64,000 nucleotides of DNA from Acinetobacter modestus (GCF_014636095.1 NZ_BMDV01000002.1:1-64000), one strand, 5' to 3'. Positions 19,639 to 29,588 are shown, numbered from the stretch's first letter. Program-made: numbers and translations. The notes: a model not told the origin generated them from the sequence alone.

Positions 19639-21534
19639 TTGAGCGATTACTTCAAGAATGCCGTATTGTGGCTCATCATACTCGGTGTTCTGATTTTGAT
19701 TTTTAGCAACGTCAGTGACCGCAATAAGCCTGCAGCGATGAAATATTCTGATTTCGTTGCAGCGGTGAATGCTGGGCAAATTAAACAAGTCACAATTGAC
19801 GGTTTAAACATTAGTGGTGAAAAAACCAATGGTTCTTCTTTTGAAACGGTTCGTCCACAAGTAGAAGACACTGAATTGCTTCCAAGCTTGAATAAACAGA
19901 ATGTAGTCGTTGAAGGTACTGCGCCACAACGTCAAGGCATTTTGATGCAACTTCTCATTGCAAGCTTCCCTGTATTACTGATCATCTTATTATTCATGTT
20001 CTTTATGCGTAATATGGGTGGGGGCGCTGGTGGCAAAAACAGCCCAATGAGTTTTGGTAAGTCAAAAGCGAAAATGTTATCTGAAGATCAGATTAAGATT
20101 ACGTTTACTGATGTTGCAGGCTGTGATGAAGCAAAACAAGAAGTGGTTGAAATCGTTGACTTCTTGAAAGATCCTTCTAAGTTCAAACGTCTTGGTGCAA
20201 CCATTCCTCGTGGTGTATTGATGGTTGGTCCTCCAGGTACTGGTAAAACATTATTGGCCAAAGCAATCGCCGGTGAAGCTAAAGTTCCATTCTTTAGTAT
20301 CTCTGGTTCTGACTTCGTTGAAATGTTTGTTGGTGTCGGCGCTTCACGTGTCCGTGACATGTTTGAACAAGCGAAACGTCATGCTCCATGTATCATTTTC
20401 ATCGATGAGATTGATGCTGTTGGTCGCCATCGTGGTTCTGGTACAGGAGGTGGTCATGATGAGCGTGAACAAACCCTGAACCAAATGCTTGTTGAGATGG
20501 ATGGTTTTGAAGGTAATGAGGGTGTGATCGTCATTGCAGCAACTAACCGTGTTGATGTGCTAGATAAAGCATTACTTCGTCCAGGCCGTTTTGACCGCCA
20601 AGTGATGGTTGGTTTACCTGACATCCGTGGTCGTGAGCAAATCTTAAATGTTCATTTGAAGAAACTTCCATCTGTTACAGGTGTGGATGTTAAAGTTCTA
20701 GCACGTGGTACTCCAGGATTCTCAGGTGCTCAACTTGCGAACTTAGTCAACGAAGCTGCGTTGTTTGCTGCTCGCCGTAATAAAAACACGGTCGATATGC
20801 ATGACTTTGAAGATGCAAAAGACAAGATTTACATGGGTCCAGAACGTAGATCGATGGTTATTCGTGAAGAAGAACGTCGTGCGACTGCTTACCATGAAGC
20901 TGGACATGCAATTGTTGCTGAAATTTTACCGGGTACAGATCCAGTGCATAAAGTAACAATCATGCCACGTGGTTGGGCATTGGGTGTCACTTGGCAGTTG
21001 CCTGAACAAGATCAAACCAGCCATTACAAAGATAAGATGTTGAATGAGCTTTCAATTTTATTCGGTGGTCGTATTGCCGAAGAAGTTTTCATTAATCAAA
21101 TGTCGACAGGTGCATCAAACGACTTTGAACGTGCGACTAAAATGGCGCGTGCAATGGTGACTAAATATGGTATGTCTGATGCCCTTGGTGTAATGGTTTA
21201 CGAAGATGAAAACCAAAATGGTTTCTTCGGTAATGTGGGGAGCCGTACAATTTCAGAAGCAACTCAGCAAAAAGTTGATGAAGAAGTACGTCGTATCTTG
21301 GATGAACAATATAAAGTTGCTCGTGATATCTTGGAAAATAATAAGGATATCGCACATGCAATGGTGAAAGCGTTGATGGAATGGGAAACCATTGATCGCG
21401 ACCAAATCCGTGACATTATGGAAGGTCGTGAACCACAACCACCTAAAGTTTATATTGCTGAAAATCCCGTGGCTGCATTTGAACCACCAAAAGATGGTCC
21501 ATCTACACCACCACCATTACCAGCAATGGGCTAA
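19639..21534 (+). CDS. ftsH: ATP-dependent membrane zinc metalloprotease FtsH
   Basis: The 631 residues start at a TTG. Two N-terminal membrane helices (about 8-25 and 105-125) flank a periplasmic domain. The AAA+ module has Walker A GPPGTGKT and Walker [16 protein letters not shown]. The protease motif HEAGH with the rest of the M41 zinc site follows. The tail is Pro-rich. FtsH degrades unassembled membrane proteins and regulators such as LpxC and sigma-32 in homologues. It is followed by a strong terminator. Confidence 0.98.
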   Translation: MSDYFKNAVLWLIILGVLILIFSNVSDRNKPAAMKYSDFVAAVNAGQIKQVTIDGLNISGEKTNGSSFETVRPQVEDTELLPSLNKQNVVVEGTAPQRQGILMQLLIASFPVLLIILLFMFFMRNMGGGAGGKNSPMSFGKSKAKMLSEDQIKITFTDVAGCDEAKQEVVEIVDFLKDPSKFKRLGATIPRGVLMVGPPGTGKTLLAKAIAGEAKVPFFSISGSDFVEMFVGVGASRVRDMFEQAKRHAPCIIFIDEIDAVGRHRGSGTGGGHDEREQTLNQMLVEMDGFEGNEGVIVIAATNRVDVLDKALLRPGRFDRQVMVGLPDIRGREQILNVHLKKLPSVTGVDVKVLARGTPGFSGAQLANLVNEAALFAARRNKNTVDMHDFEDAKDKIYMGPERRSMVIREEERRATAYHEAGHAIVAEILPGTDPVHKVTIMPRGWALGVTWQLPEQDQTSHYKDKMLNELSILFGGRIAEEVFINQMSTGASNDFERATKMARAMVTKYGMSDALGVMVYEDENQNGFFGNVGSRTISEATQQKVDEEVRRILDEQYKVARDILENNKDIAHAMVKALMEWETIDRDQIRDIMEGREPQPPKVYIAENPVAAFEPPKDGPSTPPPLPAMG

Positions 21535-21545
21535 TCATTGAATTC

Positions 21546-21577
21546 AAAAAAGAGCCGCTCAAGAGCGGCTCTTTTTT
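21546..21577 (+). terminator. Rho-independent terminator of ftsH
   Basis: A perfect 10-bp stem AGAGCCGCTC / GAGCGGCTCT with a 2-nt AA gap (the real loop is probably larger) is followed by a T6 tract, 12 bp after the stop codon. Confidence 0.92.
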
Positions 21578-21604
21578 ATGGCCAAATAAAAAGAGTGAAT
21601 TAAA

Positions 21605-21910
21605 ATGTCTAGAGTTGAAAGATTATCAGCATTATTTTTGAAGGTTGAAAATTTAGCTTATAGATATTTAGATAGAATGTTTCAGAAAAATACTTTGAAT
21701 GATTTAGATATATTATGTGATTTTGATTTACTTCAATTTCAGACAGCATCTATTTTACAAGAAGTAGACAAGAATTATTATCAATCTGTATTTATTTGCA
21801 AACTTGATATTTTTCAGGAAAAAAATAAAAAACTGGGTTATTACAAACTCATTCTTGATATGGATTATCAATTTTTGGATGAATTTTTTGTCATTTTTGA
21901 AAATTTATAA
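21605..21910 (+). CDS. Small hypothetical protein
   Basis: The 101-residue acidic protein is rich in Leu, Phe, Asp and Tyr, with no signal peptide or known motif. Helical pattern: RLSALFLKVENLAYRYLDRM at the N-terminus and aromatic repeats later. It sits between ftsH and folP and lies 96 bp before folP on the same strand. A terminator separates it from ftsH. I do not recognise it. Confidence 0.5.
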   Translation: MSRVERLSALFLKVENLAYRYLDRMFQKNTLNDLDILCDFDLLQFQTASILQEVDKNYYQSVFICKLDIFQEKNKKLGYYKLILDMDYQFLDEFFVIFENL

Positions 21911-22005
21911 TGAAAATTGAGCAGATAAAAAAGATTGAAAATAAAGGAACACCTAGATCAACTGATCATTGCTAAAATATACGTTATTAGAAATGGAGAA
22001 GCTTG

Positions 22006-22857
22006 ATGCAGTTGATGCCATTACCACCGTGCCAGTTACAATGCGGTCATTTTACACTGGATTTATCTCAGCCACAGATTATGGGTATTCTTAATGTAAC
22101 ACCTGACTCATTTAGTGATGGCGGACAGCACCATCGAAAAGATCAGGCGCTTCAACATGCCTTACAAATGATTGAAGATGGGGCAAAGATTATTGATATT
22201 GGTGGGGAATCTACACGTCCAAATGCATCGCCTGTAGCGCTAGAAGAAGAACTTCGTCGAGTGATTCCTGTGGTTGAAGTATTATCCAATTATGATGTAA
22301 TCATTTCGATTGATACTAGTCAGCCAGAAGTGATGCGTGCTGCGGTACAAGCAGGTGCGCATATCTGGAACGACGTTCGTGCATTAACACGTCCACAGGC
22401 CTTGGAAACCGCTGCTGAGTTGAATATTCCTGTGGTGCTGATGCATATGCGTGGAGAACCTACCAATATGAATCAGCTCGATCAATATCAAGATGTAACT
22501 GAAGATGTGATTCAAGAACTACAACAACGTTTAGATCAAGCTATTGCGATTGGTGTTAAACCCGAAAATATCATTATTGACCCAGGTTTTGGCTTTGCTA
22601 AAAATGCGCAGCAAAATTTTCAATTGCTGAATGAGTTTTGGAAACTCAATCGAATGGGATATCCAATTTTATCAGGTCTATCGCGTAAGCGTTTTATTGG
22701 AGAAGCTCTAAATGGTGTACCTGCGCAGGAACGCGCCGTTGGGAGTGTAATAGGGCATTTGTTGAGTATTCAGCAGGGGGCTAGTATTGTACGAGCGCAT
22801 GATGTTAAAGCCACAAGCGATGCGATTAAAGTCTGGAATATGATGCAAAATCATTAA
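22006..22857 (+). CDS. folP: Dihydropteroate synthase
   Basis: The 283 residues carry the pterin-binding signature IMGILNVTPDSFSDGG, IDIGGESTRPNA, IIIDPGFGFAKN and the closing SRKRFIGE. It condenses p-aminobenzoate with dihydropterin pyrophosphate in folate synthesis and is the sulfonamide target. The ATG at 22006 is preferred over the adjacent TTG at 22003 because GGAG lies 7 bp upstream. The ftsH-folP order matches other gammaproteobacteria, here interrupted by one small gene and a terminator. Confidence 0.97.
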   Translation: MQLMPLPPCQLQCGHFTLDLSQPQIMGILNVTPDSFSDGGQHHRKDQALQHALQMIEDGAKIIDIGGESTRPNASPVALEEELRRVIPVVEVLSNYDVIISIDTSQPEVMRAAVQAGAHIWNDVRALTRPQALETAAELNIPVVLMHMRGEPTNMNQLDQYQDVTEDVIQELQQRLDQAIAIGVKPENIIIDPGFGFAKNAQQNFQLLNEFWKLNRMGYPILSGLSRKRFIGEALNGVPAQERAVGSVIGHLLSIQQGASIVRAHDVKATSDAIKVWNMMQNH

Positions 22858-22869
22858 GCTGGTATACCT

Positions 22870-22893
22870 CAATAGGGCCCTATGGCTCTATTG
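22870..22893. terminator. Hairpin after folP
   Basis: The 10-bp stem CAATAGGGCC / GGCTCTATTG has one G-T pair and a 4-nt loop but no U tract, so this may be a weak terminator or an RNA-stability element. Confidence 0.5.
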
Positions 22894-22951
22894 ACTTGCT
22901 GAATCAGATTAAATATAACAAATGTATAATTAAATTGAGTGATATTAAAAA

Positions 22952-23710
22952 ATGGAAAATAAAACAATCACATATAAAAGTTTATGGGTGTTTGCTCTTA
23001 TTCTGAGTCTCGGTTTTATTGCTTCTGCTGCTGTGATGGGCTATGCGCTTAAACAGTTTAATGGCACCAAAAATTCAATTACAGTCAAAGGTTTAGCTGA
23101 GAAACCGATTCAAGCAGATTCAGCACGTTGGGAAATCAACTTACAAACCAACCACACTTCAGCGACGATCCCAGAAGCTTATCAATTACTCGATCAACAC
23201 ATGAAGGAACTACAAAGTTTTTTTGTTGAACACGGATTCAAAGCCGAAAATATGCAATTCGGAAATAAAAGTTCTCAGCCCTATTATGAAGAAGTGAATA
23301 TGGGGGAAGGGCGGATCAATCGTGAGTTTAAAGGCTATATGGCATTACAATCTTTAGTGATCAATAGTCGTGATATTAAGAAGATTGAACAAGCGGCTAA
23401 AGATGCTTATATCTTGGATGAAAAGGGCATCGCTATTGAACAGAAACCTGAATATCTCGTTTCGAATTTAGAAGAAATCAAAATGTCCTTGATTGCCAAT
23501 GCAACCAAGAATGCGCATAGCCGTGCCAATGAGTTTGCTAAAGTTGGTAATGTTCAAGTGGGGATGATGCGTTCAGCTAGTCAAGGTGCATTCTATATTC
23601 TGCCAGAAAGTGGTTCGGATGATGATAGTGATTATGGGGGTGCTTATGATAAAGCGACTATTAATAAAATTGCCCGTGTGGTCGTCACTATTAATTATGC
23701 AATTGAGTAG
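22952..23710 (+). CDS. SIMPL (DUF541) domain protein, membrane-anchored periplasmic
   Basis: The 252 residues begin with one N-terminal membrane anchor (about 10-32). A SIMPL domain follows, with the characteristic SITVKGLAEKPIQADSARWEI opening and the final VARVVVTINYAIE-like strand. Family members such as Brucella BP26 and E. coli YggE form periplasmic channel-like oligomers linked to oxidative-stress protection. The exact function is unknown. The gene is monocistronic and bounded by a terminator. Confidence 0.85.
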   Translation: MENKTITYKSLWVFALILSLGFIASAAVMGYALKQFNGTKNSITVKGLAEKPIQADSARWEINLQTNHTSATIPEAYQLLDQHMKELQSFFVEHGFKAENMQFGNKSSQPYYEEVNMGEGRINREFKGYMALQSLVINSRDIKKIEQAAKDAYILDEKGIAIEQKPEYLVSNLEEIKMSLIANATKNAHSRANEFAKVGNVQVGMMRSASQGAFYILPESGSDDDSDYGGAYDKATINKIARVVVTINYAIE

Positions 23711-23744
23711 AAACTTAATTTAGATCGAAAATAAATAATTTTTA

Positions 23745-23783
23745 GATAGATACATTCGAACACGATGTATCTATCTTTTTTTT
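23745..23783 (+). terminator. Rho-independent terminator
   Basis: A perfect 11-bp stem GATAGATACAT / ATGTATCTATC with a 9-nt loop, then eight T residues. Confidence 0.92.
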
Positions 23784-23845
23784 CATACAATTCTGCATAT
23801 ATCGACTTTATTTGAAAAGACAAAATAGAATTGGGGAATTGAATA

Positions 23846-25471
23846 ATGCATCAATCAACAAAAATACTTACATTGAGTTTGCTTAGTTGTATGATTATGG
23901 CGTGTAGTAATCCAGTCAAACAACAAGCACATGTTGTCGTTGAGACCGGAATGCCCGTACCTGCACCACTATCGTCTATGAATAGCACGCAGAAAATGAT
24001 CGCACCAGCATCATACATTGCGGCGATGCCAGCAATGGAAAGATCGCGTTTAGAACAAGATACGGAAAAATACCAAAAGAATGATGTTAATCCCGTTCAT
24101 CGAGTCGCAGATCAAGCTATTTCAACCTTTAGTATTGATGTAGATGCAGGTAGTTATACCAATACACGCCGTTTTTTGAATGATGGACGTTTACCACCTG
24201 TTGACGCCGTTCGTGCAGAGGAGATGATTAATTATTTTGATTATCAGTATCCGCAGCCAAATAATGTACATCCATTTTCAGTCAGTACTGAAACTGTCGA
24301 CTCGCCGTGGAAAGAAAATGCCAAGCTGATCAAAATTGGGATTCAAGCTAAAGATTTAAGCACCAAACAATTGCCACCTGCCAATTTGGTATTCTTGGTT
24401 GATGTTTCAGGCAGTATGGATGCTGCAGATAAACTTCCATTAGTTAAACAAACTTTGCGGTTACTCACGGAGCAACTTCGAGCTCAGGATAAAGTCACCA
24501 TCATTACTTATGCGAGCGGCGAAAAATTGGTATTAGAACCGACAGCCGGTAATGAAAAAGATAAGATTCTAGCAGTGATTAATACATTACAAGCAAGTGG
24601 TGCAACGGCAGGAGAACAAGCGATTCAACTGGCTTATAAGCAAGCAGAAAAAGCCTTTGTGAAAAATGGTATTAACCGCATTTTACTGGCGACAGATGGT
24701 GATTTTAATGTTGGTATTACTGACTTTAGTACTTTAAAAGGCATGGTCGCTGAGAAACGCAAAAGTGGTATTTCTCTAACAACATTAGGTTTTGGTACTG
24801 GAAACTACAATGAACAGCTCATGGAACAATTGGCGGATGCAGGTGATGGAAATTACAGCTATATCGATAATAAAAATGAAGCAAAAAAAGTCGTAGAACG
24901 GCAGCTTTCATCGACACTTGCAACGGTTGCTCAGGATGTCAAAATTCAGGTTGAATTTAACCCTGCGACGGTGAAGGAATATCGTTTGGTGGGGTATGAA
25001 AATCGGATGCTAAAACAGGAAGATTTTAATAATGATAAAGTAGATGCAGGAGATATTGGAGCAGGGCATAACGTAACAGCAATTTATGAAATCGTTCCAG
25101 TTGGACAACAAGGCTGGCTCAATGATTCACGTTATCAGGCATCGACAAAAACAGATACAACAAAAAAATCTGAATATGCGTTTGTAAATTTGCGCTATAA
25201 ATTGCCAAATCAAGAGAAGAGTATTCTTTTAAACCAAGCTGTAAAAGCTGAAAGTAAGTCCCTTGCTCAGGCCAATAGCGATACTCGTTTTGCCATTGCA
25301 GTGGCTTCCTATGCCCAGCAGCTAAAAGGTGGGCAATACAATGCTGCTATGGGGTGGGATCAAATTATTCAGTTAGCCCAGCAATCTGCAAAACCAGATC
25401 CTTACCAAATGCGTGAGGAATTTATAGAGCTTGCCAAGATCGCAAAAAGTTTAAGCACTAAAAAAGACTAA
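23846..25471 (+). CDS. vWA-domain lipoprotein, YfbK-like
   Basis: The 541 residues begin with a lipoprotein signal ending at MAC (Cys 20). An N-terminal von_Willebrand segment follows (FSIDVDAGSYTNTRRFLNDGRLPP, EEMINYFDY). The vWA domain carries the MIDAS motif DVSGSMDAADKL and the later TDGDFNVG. The C-terminal region fits DUF3520. The MIDAS metal site (DxSxS...T...D) looks intact. Homologues such as E. coli YfbK are envelope proteins of unknown function. It is monocistronic with a terminator 11 bp after the stop. Confidence 0.88.
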   Translation: MHQSTKILTLSLLSCMIMACSNPVKQQAHVVVETGMPVPAPLSSMNSTQKMIAPASYIAAMPAMERSRLEQDTEKYQKNDVNPVHRVADQAISTFSIDVDAGSYTNTRRFLNDGRLPPVDAVRAEEMINYFDYQYPQPNNVHPFSVSTETVDSPWKENAKLIKIGIQAKDLSTKQLPPANLVFLVDVSGSMDAADKLPLVKQTLRLLTEQLRAQDKVTIITYASGEKLVLEPTAGNEKDKILAVINTLQASGATAGEQAIQLAYKQAEKAFVKNGINRILLATDGDFNVGITDFSTLKGMVAEKRKSGISLTTLGFGTGNYNEQLMEQLADAGDGNYSYIDNKNEAKKVVERQLSSTLATVAQDVKIQVEFNPATVKEYRLVGYENRMLKQEDFNNDKVDAGDIGAGHNVTAIYEIVPVGQQGWLNDSRYQASTKTDTTKKSEYAFVNLRYKLPNQEKSILLNQAVKAESKSLAQANSDTRFAIAVASYAQQLKGGQYNAAMGWDQIIQLAQQSAKPDPYQMREEFIELAKIAKSLSTKKD

Positions 25472-25482
25472 ATTATCTTTTT

Positions 25483-25512
25483 AAAAAAGCGGTCGGAAAG
25501 ATCGCTTTTTTT
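25483..25512 (+). terminator. Rho-independent terminator
   Basis: The stem GCGGTC / GATCGC (one G-T pair) with a GGAAA loop lies within matching A and T tracts. Confidence 0.85.
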
Positions 25513-25553
25513 ATGTCTAAATATCGTGATTTGTATGAGATTATGTTATAAGC

Positions 25554-25898
25554 ATGGCGTTTTATTGGCATATTATTTTATTTATGTTCGAAGATCTCCT
25601 TCTCCCCATGTTTGATGATGAATATTATCCTGATATTCTCGTTGCCGAAGTTAAACAACAGATTAAATACTTTTCCAAAAAGGTGAGTCGTTCAGGTTTA
25701 ACTGAAGCAGAAATATATCATTTTGCTCATCATACAATGATCGCAATTAATGAGATGAAACCCCAGTTTGAAGACCTAGATTCAAGTTTAGATGATACGG
25801 CTGCGGATTACATTGCTGAAGCTATGATGATGATTGTGCAAGAAGCTGGTTATTTTGAGATTGAAATGGAACAATTGATTGCAAATCGAGAGTGGTAA
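25554..25898 (+). CDS. DUF5713-like small protein
   Basis: The protein has up to 114 residues. The conserved-looking part runs from FDDEYYPDILVAEVKQQI through HHTMIAINEMKPQFEDLDS to the C-terminal EMEQLIANREW, a DUF5713 pattern. The function is unknown. Three in-frame ATGs (25554, 25584, 25608) are possible and none has a convincing ribosome site. The hydrophobic first ten residues may not be real. It is acidic and probably cytoplasmic. Confidence 0.65.
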   Translation: MAFYWHIILFMFEDLLLPMFDDEYYPDILVAEVKQQIKYFSKKVSRSGLTEAEIYHFAHHTMIAINEMKPQFEDLDSSLDDTAADYIAEAMMMIVQEAGYFEIEMEQLIANREW

Positions 25899-25927
25899 AA
25901 TTCACTCTCGACGTTTAGAAATTATAA

Positions 25928-27544
25928 TTATTCCTTATTTGAAATATCACTCCAAAATTTAGGTAAAGTAATTTGACCTGAAATCCATACTTCAATTTTA
26001 GGTTGTTTAATTTTTTGATAATAAATACTTTCGGTCTGAATCAGTAAGCCTAAAGTATCGCCTTTGTTTAAACGCCCATTAATACTAGGTAATTCAATAG
26101 CTTGATTTTCTTTCGATGCTGAATTTTTATTAGAAATAACTTGGTCAAAAGTATGTTTTTTGCTTGGATTTAATGCTGTTGTTTGATCGTTTAAAATAGC
26201 ATATTTACCTATTTTTCCAGATTTAATGGCCATAGAAATAAATAGTGTTGGTTCTACTTTATTGTTTGGCGTTTCGATCTTTAAAGTAAGTTGTGGTGTA
26301 CCTGTGATATGTGCCAATTCAGTTATCGTATGGATCGGAACAAACACAGCTTGCGAATTCTGAGGTTCGATCCAAGTTTTATTTAACGTGTATTGTGTTT
26401 TTGCATCCAAATCTTTGAACTTATAGACTGGGCTTTTGTCGACACATAATTCTGGTAAATCAATTGTTGCGGTTTGGTCTTTGAGTTTTTGATCAAACCA
26501 TCCCATGATCGTGTCTTGTAATTTATATTTTTTTTGATTTCCACAGGTGACAGATTTACCAATATACCAAAAAGGAGTATCACCCAATGGAGAATGCTGT
26601 GCAAATGGTTGTAAATGTCCACCTTGTACACCGATTAAATGCACTTCATGCTGCGCTTTGTGAATACATTGAGCTGCCTTTACACCTTGGTTAAAAGGAA
26701 ATAGAACATCTCTAAATCCTTGAATGATGAGCGCATCTGCTTGAGGGGCTTGTGCAGTTTCACAAAACCAACTTGCTTGATGTGTCTTTAGAAAATCATA
26801 AGTTGATTGTTTCAACTGACCTTGTTGGGTATCTTGATACGCTTGTTTAAGTTGCAGATCAAATTTGTTCCAATTCCACCAATCGCCAATCAAATTCAAG
26901 AAACTTAGCCAGTCACCTTTAGGGACACCATTAGGCACAAGACTTTCGACGATGTCATACCAAGTTGTGATAGGTACAATTGCTTGTAAGCGAGGATCTA
27001 AAGCGGAAGCAATATATTGCACACCTCCTGCATAAGATTCGCCAATCATGCCCGTACGAACCCCATTTGTGTTTTGTGCGAGTTGCGGCAAATTTTTTTC
27101 AGCCCAGTTCATGATGCTGATGACATCTTGAGCTTCTTTTTCAGGATCGGTTAAGCGAATTTTACCCTGACTATTTCCATGACCACGTTGATCATAGCTG
27201 ATTACCCAATAGCCATTTTTCCACGCTGTTTTGGCTACTTGACCCGTCGGAAGTAAAAAACCATATAAGCTTAATTCTGGTCTTTTCATTCGAGATAAAC
27301 CAAAACCATGTGTATGTAGCAGCAAAGGGCCTGTTTGTCCTACTTTTAAATGAGGTTGATACACTGTAAAGGCAATGATTGTTCCATCTGCTGCGATTGT
27401 TTTTGCTTGAAAATAACGTTGTTTTAATTCTGTTGGTTGCGATTGAATTTTTTGAGGTCGAATTGTCGCATTGACACAACCTTGTAATAGCAAAAAAATG
27501 CCAAAGCAAAGCCATAAAATATTTGAACGCATAGATTCTTTCAT
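25928..27544 (-). CDS. CocE/NonD-family serine hydrolase lipoprotein
   Basis: The 538 residues start with a signal with lipobox (FLLLQGCVN). The alpha/beta hydrolase core shows the oxyanion-side LLLHTHGFGLSRM and ISYDQRGHGNSQGKIR. The nucleophile elbow is GESYAGG, and an acid/His region lies near LIIQGFRDVLFPFNQG and GVQGGHLQPF. A C-terminal jelly-roll-like domain, as in X-Pro dipeptidyl peptidases and CocE, closes it. It probably hydrolyses esters or peptides at the envelope. Substrate unknown. A second ATG at codon 5 is also possible as start. Confidence 0.82.
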   Translation of the reverse strand: MKESMRSNILWLCFGIFLLLQGCVNATIRPQKIQSQPTELKQRYFQAKTIAADGTIIAFTVYQPHLKVGQTGPLLLHTHGFGLSRMKRPELSLYGFLLPTGQVAKTAWKNGYWVISYDQRGHGNSQGKIRLTDPEKEAQDVISIMNWAEKNLPQLAQNTNGVRTGMIGESYAGGVQYIASALDPRLQAIVPITTWYDIVESLVPNGVPKGDWLSFLNLIGDWWNWNKFDLQLKQAYQDTQQGQLKQSTYDFLKTHQASWFCETAQAPQADALIIQGFRDVLFPFNQGVKAAQCIHKAQHEVHLIGVQGGHLQPFAQHSPLGDTPFWYIGKSVTCGNQKKYKLQDTIMGWFDQKLKDQTATIDLPELCVDKSPVYKFKDLDAKTQYTLNKTWIEPQNSQAVFVPIHTITELAHITGTPQLTLKIETPNNKVEPTLFISMAIKSGKIGKYAILNDQTTALNPSKKHTFDQVISNKNSASKENQAIELPSINGRLNKGDTLGLLIQTESIYYQKIKQPKIEVWISGQITLPKFWSDISNKE

Positions 27545-27652
27545 CCTTGAGCAAATCTGTGGGAAATTCTAATTGGATGGTGTGTAGTTTACTGTGTGAA
27601 ACGGATTGAGACTATAAAGGATAGGTCATTTTATTGACCTATCAGTTTTATA

Positions 27653-28606
27653 CTATTTAATTCGATGTGGACTTGAGCGATAAGCATATAAGAACAATCC
27701 CGCACATAAAAAGATTAACCCTAAAATCAAATGTGAGCTAAGCGGCTCATGATTGAAAAATATCCCCCAAAAACTTGCTAATACAGGCGTCATAATCGTA
27801 ATCAGCATCACTGTCGTTGGGTTAAGTTTTTGAATAAGATTAAAGTAAAAAATCATAGCTAATACTGATGAAAAAACGGCGCTGTAAAGTAAAGCAAGAC
27901 ACACCTGTAAACTTGGTAACTGCACTGGCATTTGAGTCATAAAGAATGGTAGTAAACATAAATAGCCGAACCATGAAAAAATTGTTGACCCTGTCGTTTG
28001 AATAATAGGATGGATCGAAGCACCAATTTTAGCAACGAGAAACATCGAAACTACATAAAGTAGCACAGCAATAATTTCATACAGCACACCAACGAGGTCC
28101 ATATTAATTTGCTTAGAGCCAACACCGAGTGTGAGTGATAGCCCCAAAATGGCAAGCAATAATCCATACCATTGACGTTGAAAAAAATGCTCACGTTTCA
28201 AAATAAAAACTGCAATCAGGCCTGACCATAAAGGTGCTGTTCCATAAATAATCGAGATCATTCCAGATGAAACCTTAGTTGCCCCCATATAACAGAATGC
28301 CATTGATCCAAATAAACCAATCGCGCCAGCGGCATAACTCATCATGGCTTTAAAGTTTAGAATGAGTCTAAGTCGAAAATAAAAAAGACAAATTAGGGCA
28401 AGAGGAATGGCGAGAGTGAATCGAATGAATAAGCCCCACGCCCAATGAATTTCATGTACTGTCCAGACAGCCGCCAATGGAGTAAAAGACCAAATCAGCA
28501 CAACTGCAATAAATTGACCGACTGTAGCTAGGCGAGGGGAGTTGGGTGCTACAGTCGGTTGAATCTGTGTCGTTTGTATAAAGTTCTTTTGTTGAAACTG
28601 TGTCAT
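27653..28606 (-). CDS. EamA/DMT-family exporter
   Basis: The 317 residues carry ten predicted membrane helices in two EamA halves (WSFTPLAAVWTVHEI near residue 40, AGAIGLFGSMAFCYMGATKVSSG, and a C-terminal half with AVFSSVLAMIFYFNLIQKLNPTT). Family members export amino acids and metabolites. The specificity is unknown. An AGGAGC site precedes the ATG. The transcript leader holds a 43-codon reading frame followed by an intrinsic terminator 64 bp before the start, so expression is probably controlled by attenuation. Confidence 0.88.
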   Translation of the reverse strand: MTQFQQKNFIQTTQIQPTVAPNSPRLATVGQFIAVVLIWSFTPLAAVWTVHEIHWAWGLFIRFTLAIPLALICLFYFRLRLILNFKAMMSYAAGAIGLFGSMAFCYMGATKVSSGMISIIYGTAPLWSGLIAVFILKREHFFQRQWYGLLLAILGLSLTLGVGSKQINMDLVGVLYEIIAVLLYVVSMFLVAKIGASIHPIIQTTGSTIFSWFGYLCLLPFFMTQMPVQLPSLQVCLALLYSAVFSSVLAMIFYFNLIQKLNPTTVMLITIMTPVLASFWGIFFNHEPLSSHLILGLIFLCAGLFLYAYRSSPHRIK

Positions 28607-28669
28607 GAAAATGCTCCTGTTTAGTTTGATAGCAATACTGTATTTGAGTGATTAAAAAATGAAGGCAAT

Positions 28670-28700
28670 AAAAAAGGTCGCGATTGAGGCGACCTTTTTT
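28670..28700 (-). terminator. Attenuator-type terminator in the EamA leader
   Basis: A perfect 12-bp stem (A6-GGTCGC / GCGACC-T6) with a 7-nt loop ends in six T residues on the minus strand. It sits between the 43-codon frame and the exporter start. The arm segment GTCGCC (minus strand) is complementary to GGCGAC inside the upstream frame (28772-28777), giving a possible antiterminator. Confidence 0.8.
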
Positions 28701-28715
28701 CAAATGATGAGATGT

Positions 28716-28847
28716 TTAAATGATCATCGGATGAAGCTGTGCAAAGTCCCCTCGCATAAAAATGCAGACGCGTCGCCACATTGCATTGGCGGGAATACAA
28801 TGTGAGATATCAATAAGACGCATTTTGGAAACTGTGTTGAGAAGCAT
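28716..28847 (-). CDS. Candidate 43-residue leader peptide (uORF) of the EamA exporter
   Basis: On the minus strand the frame runs from ATG 28847 to TAA 28716, 43 codons, ending ...RGDFAQLHPMII. An internal ATG at codon 9 (MRLIDISHCIP) is an alternative start. The frame ends 15 bp before the attenuator stem. It has two Cys, several Met and an Arg-Arg pair, and its codons overlap segments able to pair with the terminator (28772-28777 and 28746-28753). No good ribosome site is visible, which weakens the call. Ribosome-dependent or arrest-peptide control of the exporter is inferred. Confidence 0.5.
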   Translation of the reverse strand: MLLNTVSKMRLIDISHCIPANAMWRRVCIFMRGDFAQLHPMII

Positions 28848-29014
28848 ATTAAAAAATTAAAAAAACTTTTCATTTTTATAGCATAAGGCTTGAGCGAAAA
28901 GTAGTCGTTATCTGAAAAATAATTTCAATCTAAAATGATGTTAGAATTTTTTTGTTGCTTAAATAAAGAATCTTTTGATAATGATGTGATTCAGTTTTTC
29001 AAAGTTGTTTACTC

Positions 29015-29587
29015 TTGTCTTCTTTAGAAATTATTGCCGTTATTATTAGTGTGCTCGGTGTTGCGCTTACGATAAAACGGAATATGTGGTGTTGGTGGTT
29101 TAATTTTTTGGCATTTATTTTATATGCTTACCTTTTTTTCACCTTTAAATTATACGGTGAGACGATTTTACAATTCTTATTTATGCTGATTAATTTCTAT
29201 GGTTTTTATTATTGGCTGAAAGGTAAACGCCAAGACCATGAGATTCGGATCGAACCAATTGCTGTCAAAACAGTACTGATGCAAATGTGTTTGGCAACAA
29301 TAGGTGGATTATTGTTTGGTTTAACGCTTAAACATTTTACCGATGCTGCTGTACCGTTATTAGATGCCCAACTTGCTGCTTTTAGTTTATTGGCAACCTA
29401 TTGGACGAGTCGTAAACATATTGCAACTTGGGTACTTTGGGTATTTGTCGATATTGTCTATGTAGGTATGTTTATTTATAAAGAATTATTTTTAACCGCA
29501 GGATTGTATGCCGCTTTTGTGTTGTTGGCTGCATATGGTTGGTGGCAATGGGAACAAGTCAAACACAAGCAACTCACTCTTTCTTAA
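29015..29587 (+). CDS. pnuC: PnuC-type nicotinamide riboside transporter
   Basis: The 190 residues carry about seven membrane helices. The PnuC signatures are WWFNFLAFILYAYLFFTFKLYGE, LFMLINFYGFYYWLKGK and WVLWVFVDIVYVGMFIYKELFLTAGLY. It imports nicotinamide riboside (or related vitamin precursors) by facilitated diffusion with internal kinase trapping. The start used is TTG at 29015 and the ribosome site is weak. No nadR is adjacent. It converges with glpQ. Confidence 0.88.
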   Translation: MSSLEIIAVIISVLGVALTIKRNMWCWWFNFLAFILYAYLFFTFKLYGETILQFLFMLINFYGFYYWLKGKRQDHEIRIEPIAVKTVLMQMCLATIGGLLFGLTLKHFTDAAVPLLDAQLAAFSLLATYWTSRKHIATWVLWVFVDIVYVGMFIYKELFLTAGLYAAFVLLAAYGWWQWEQVKHKQLTLS

Positions 29588-29588
29588 A

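Noticed and set aside
28452..28703. 83-codon open frame on the minus strand overlapping the EamA gene start and leader
   Set aside because: It runs through the terminator stem and overlaps the well-supported exporter in another frame, so it is treated as chance.
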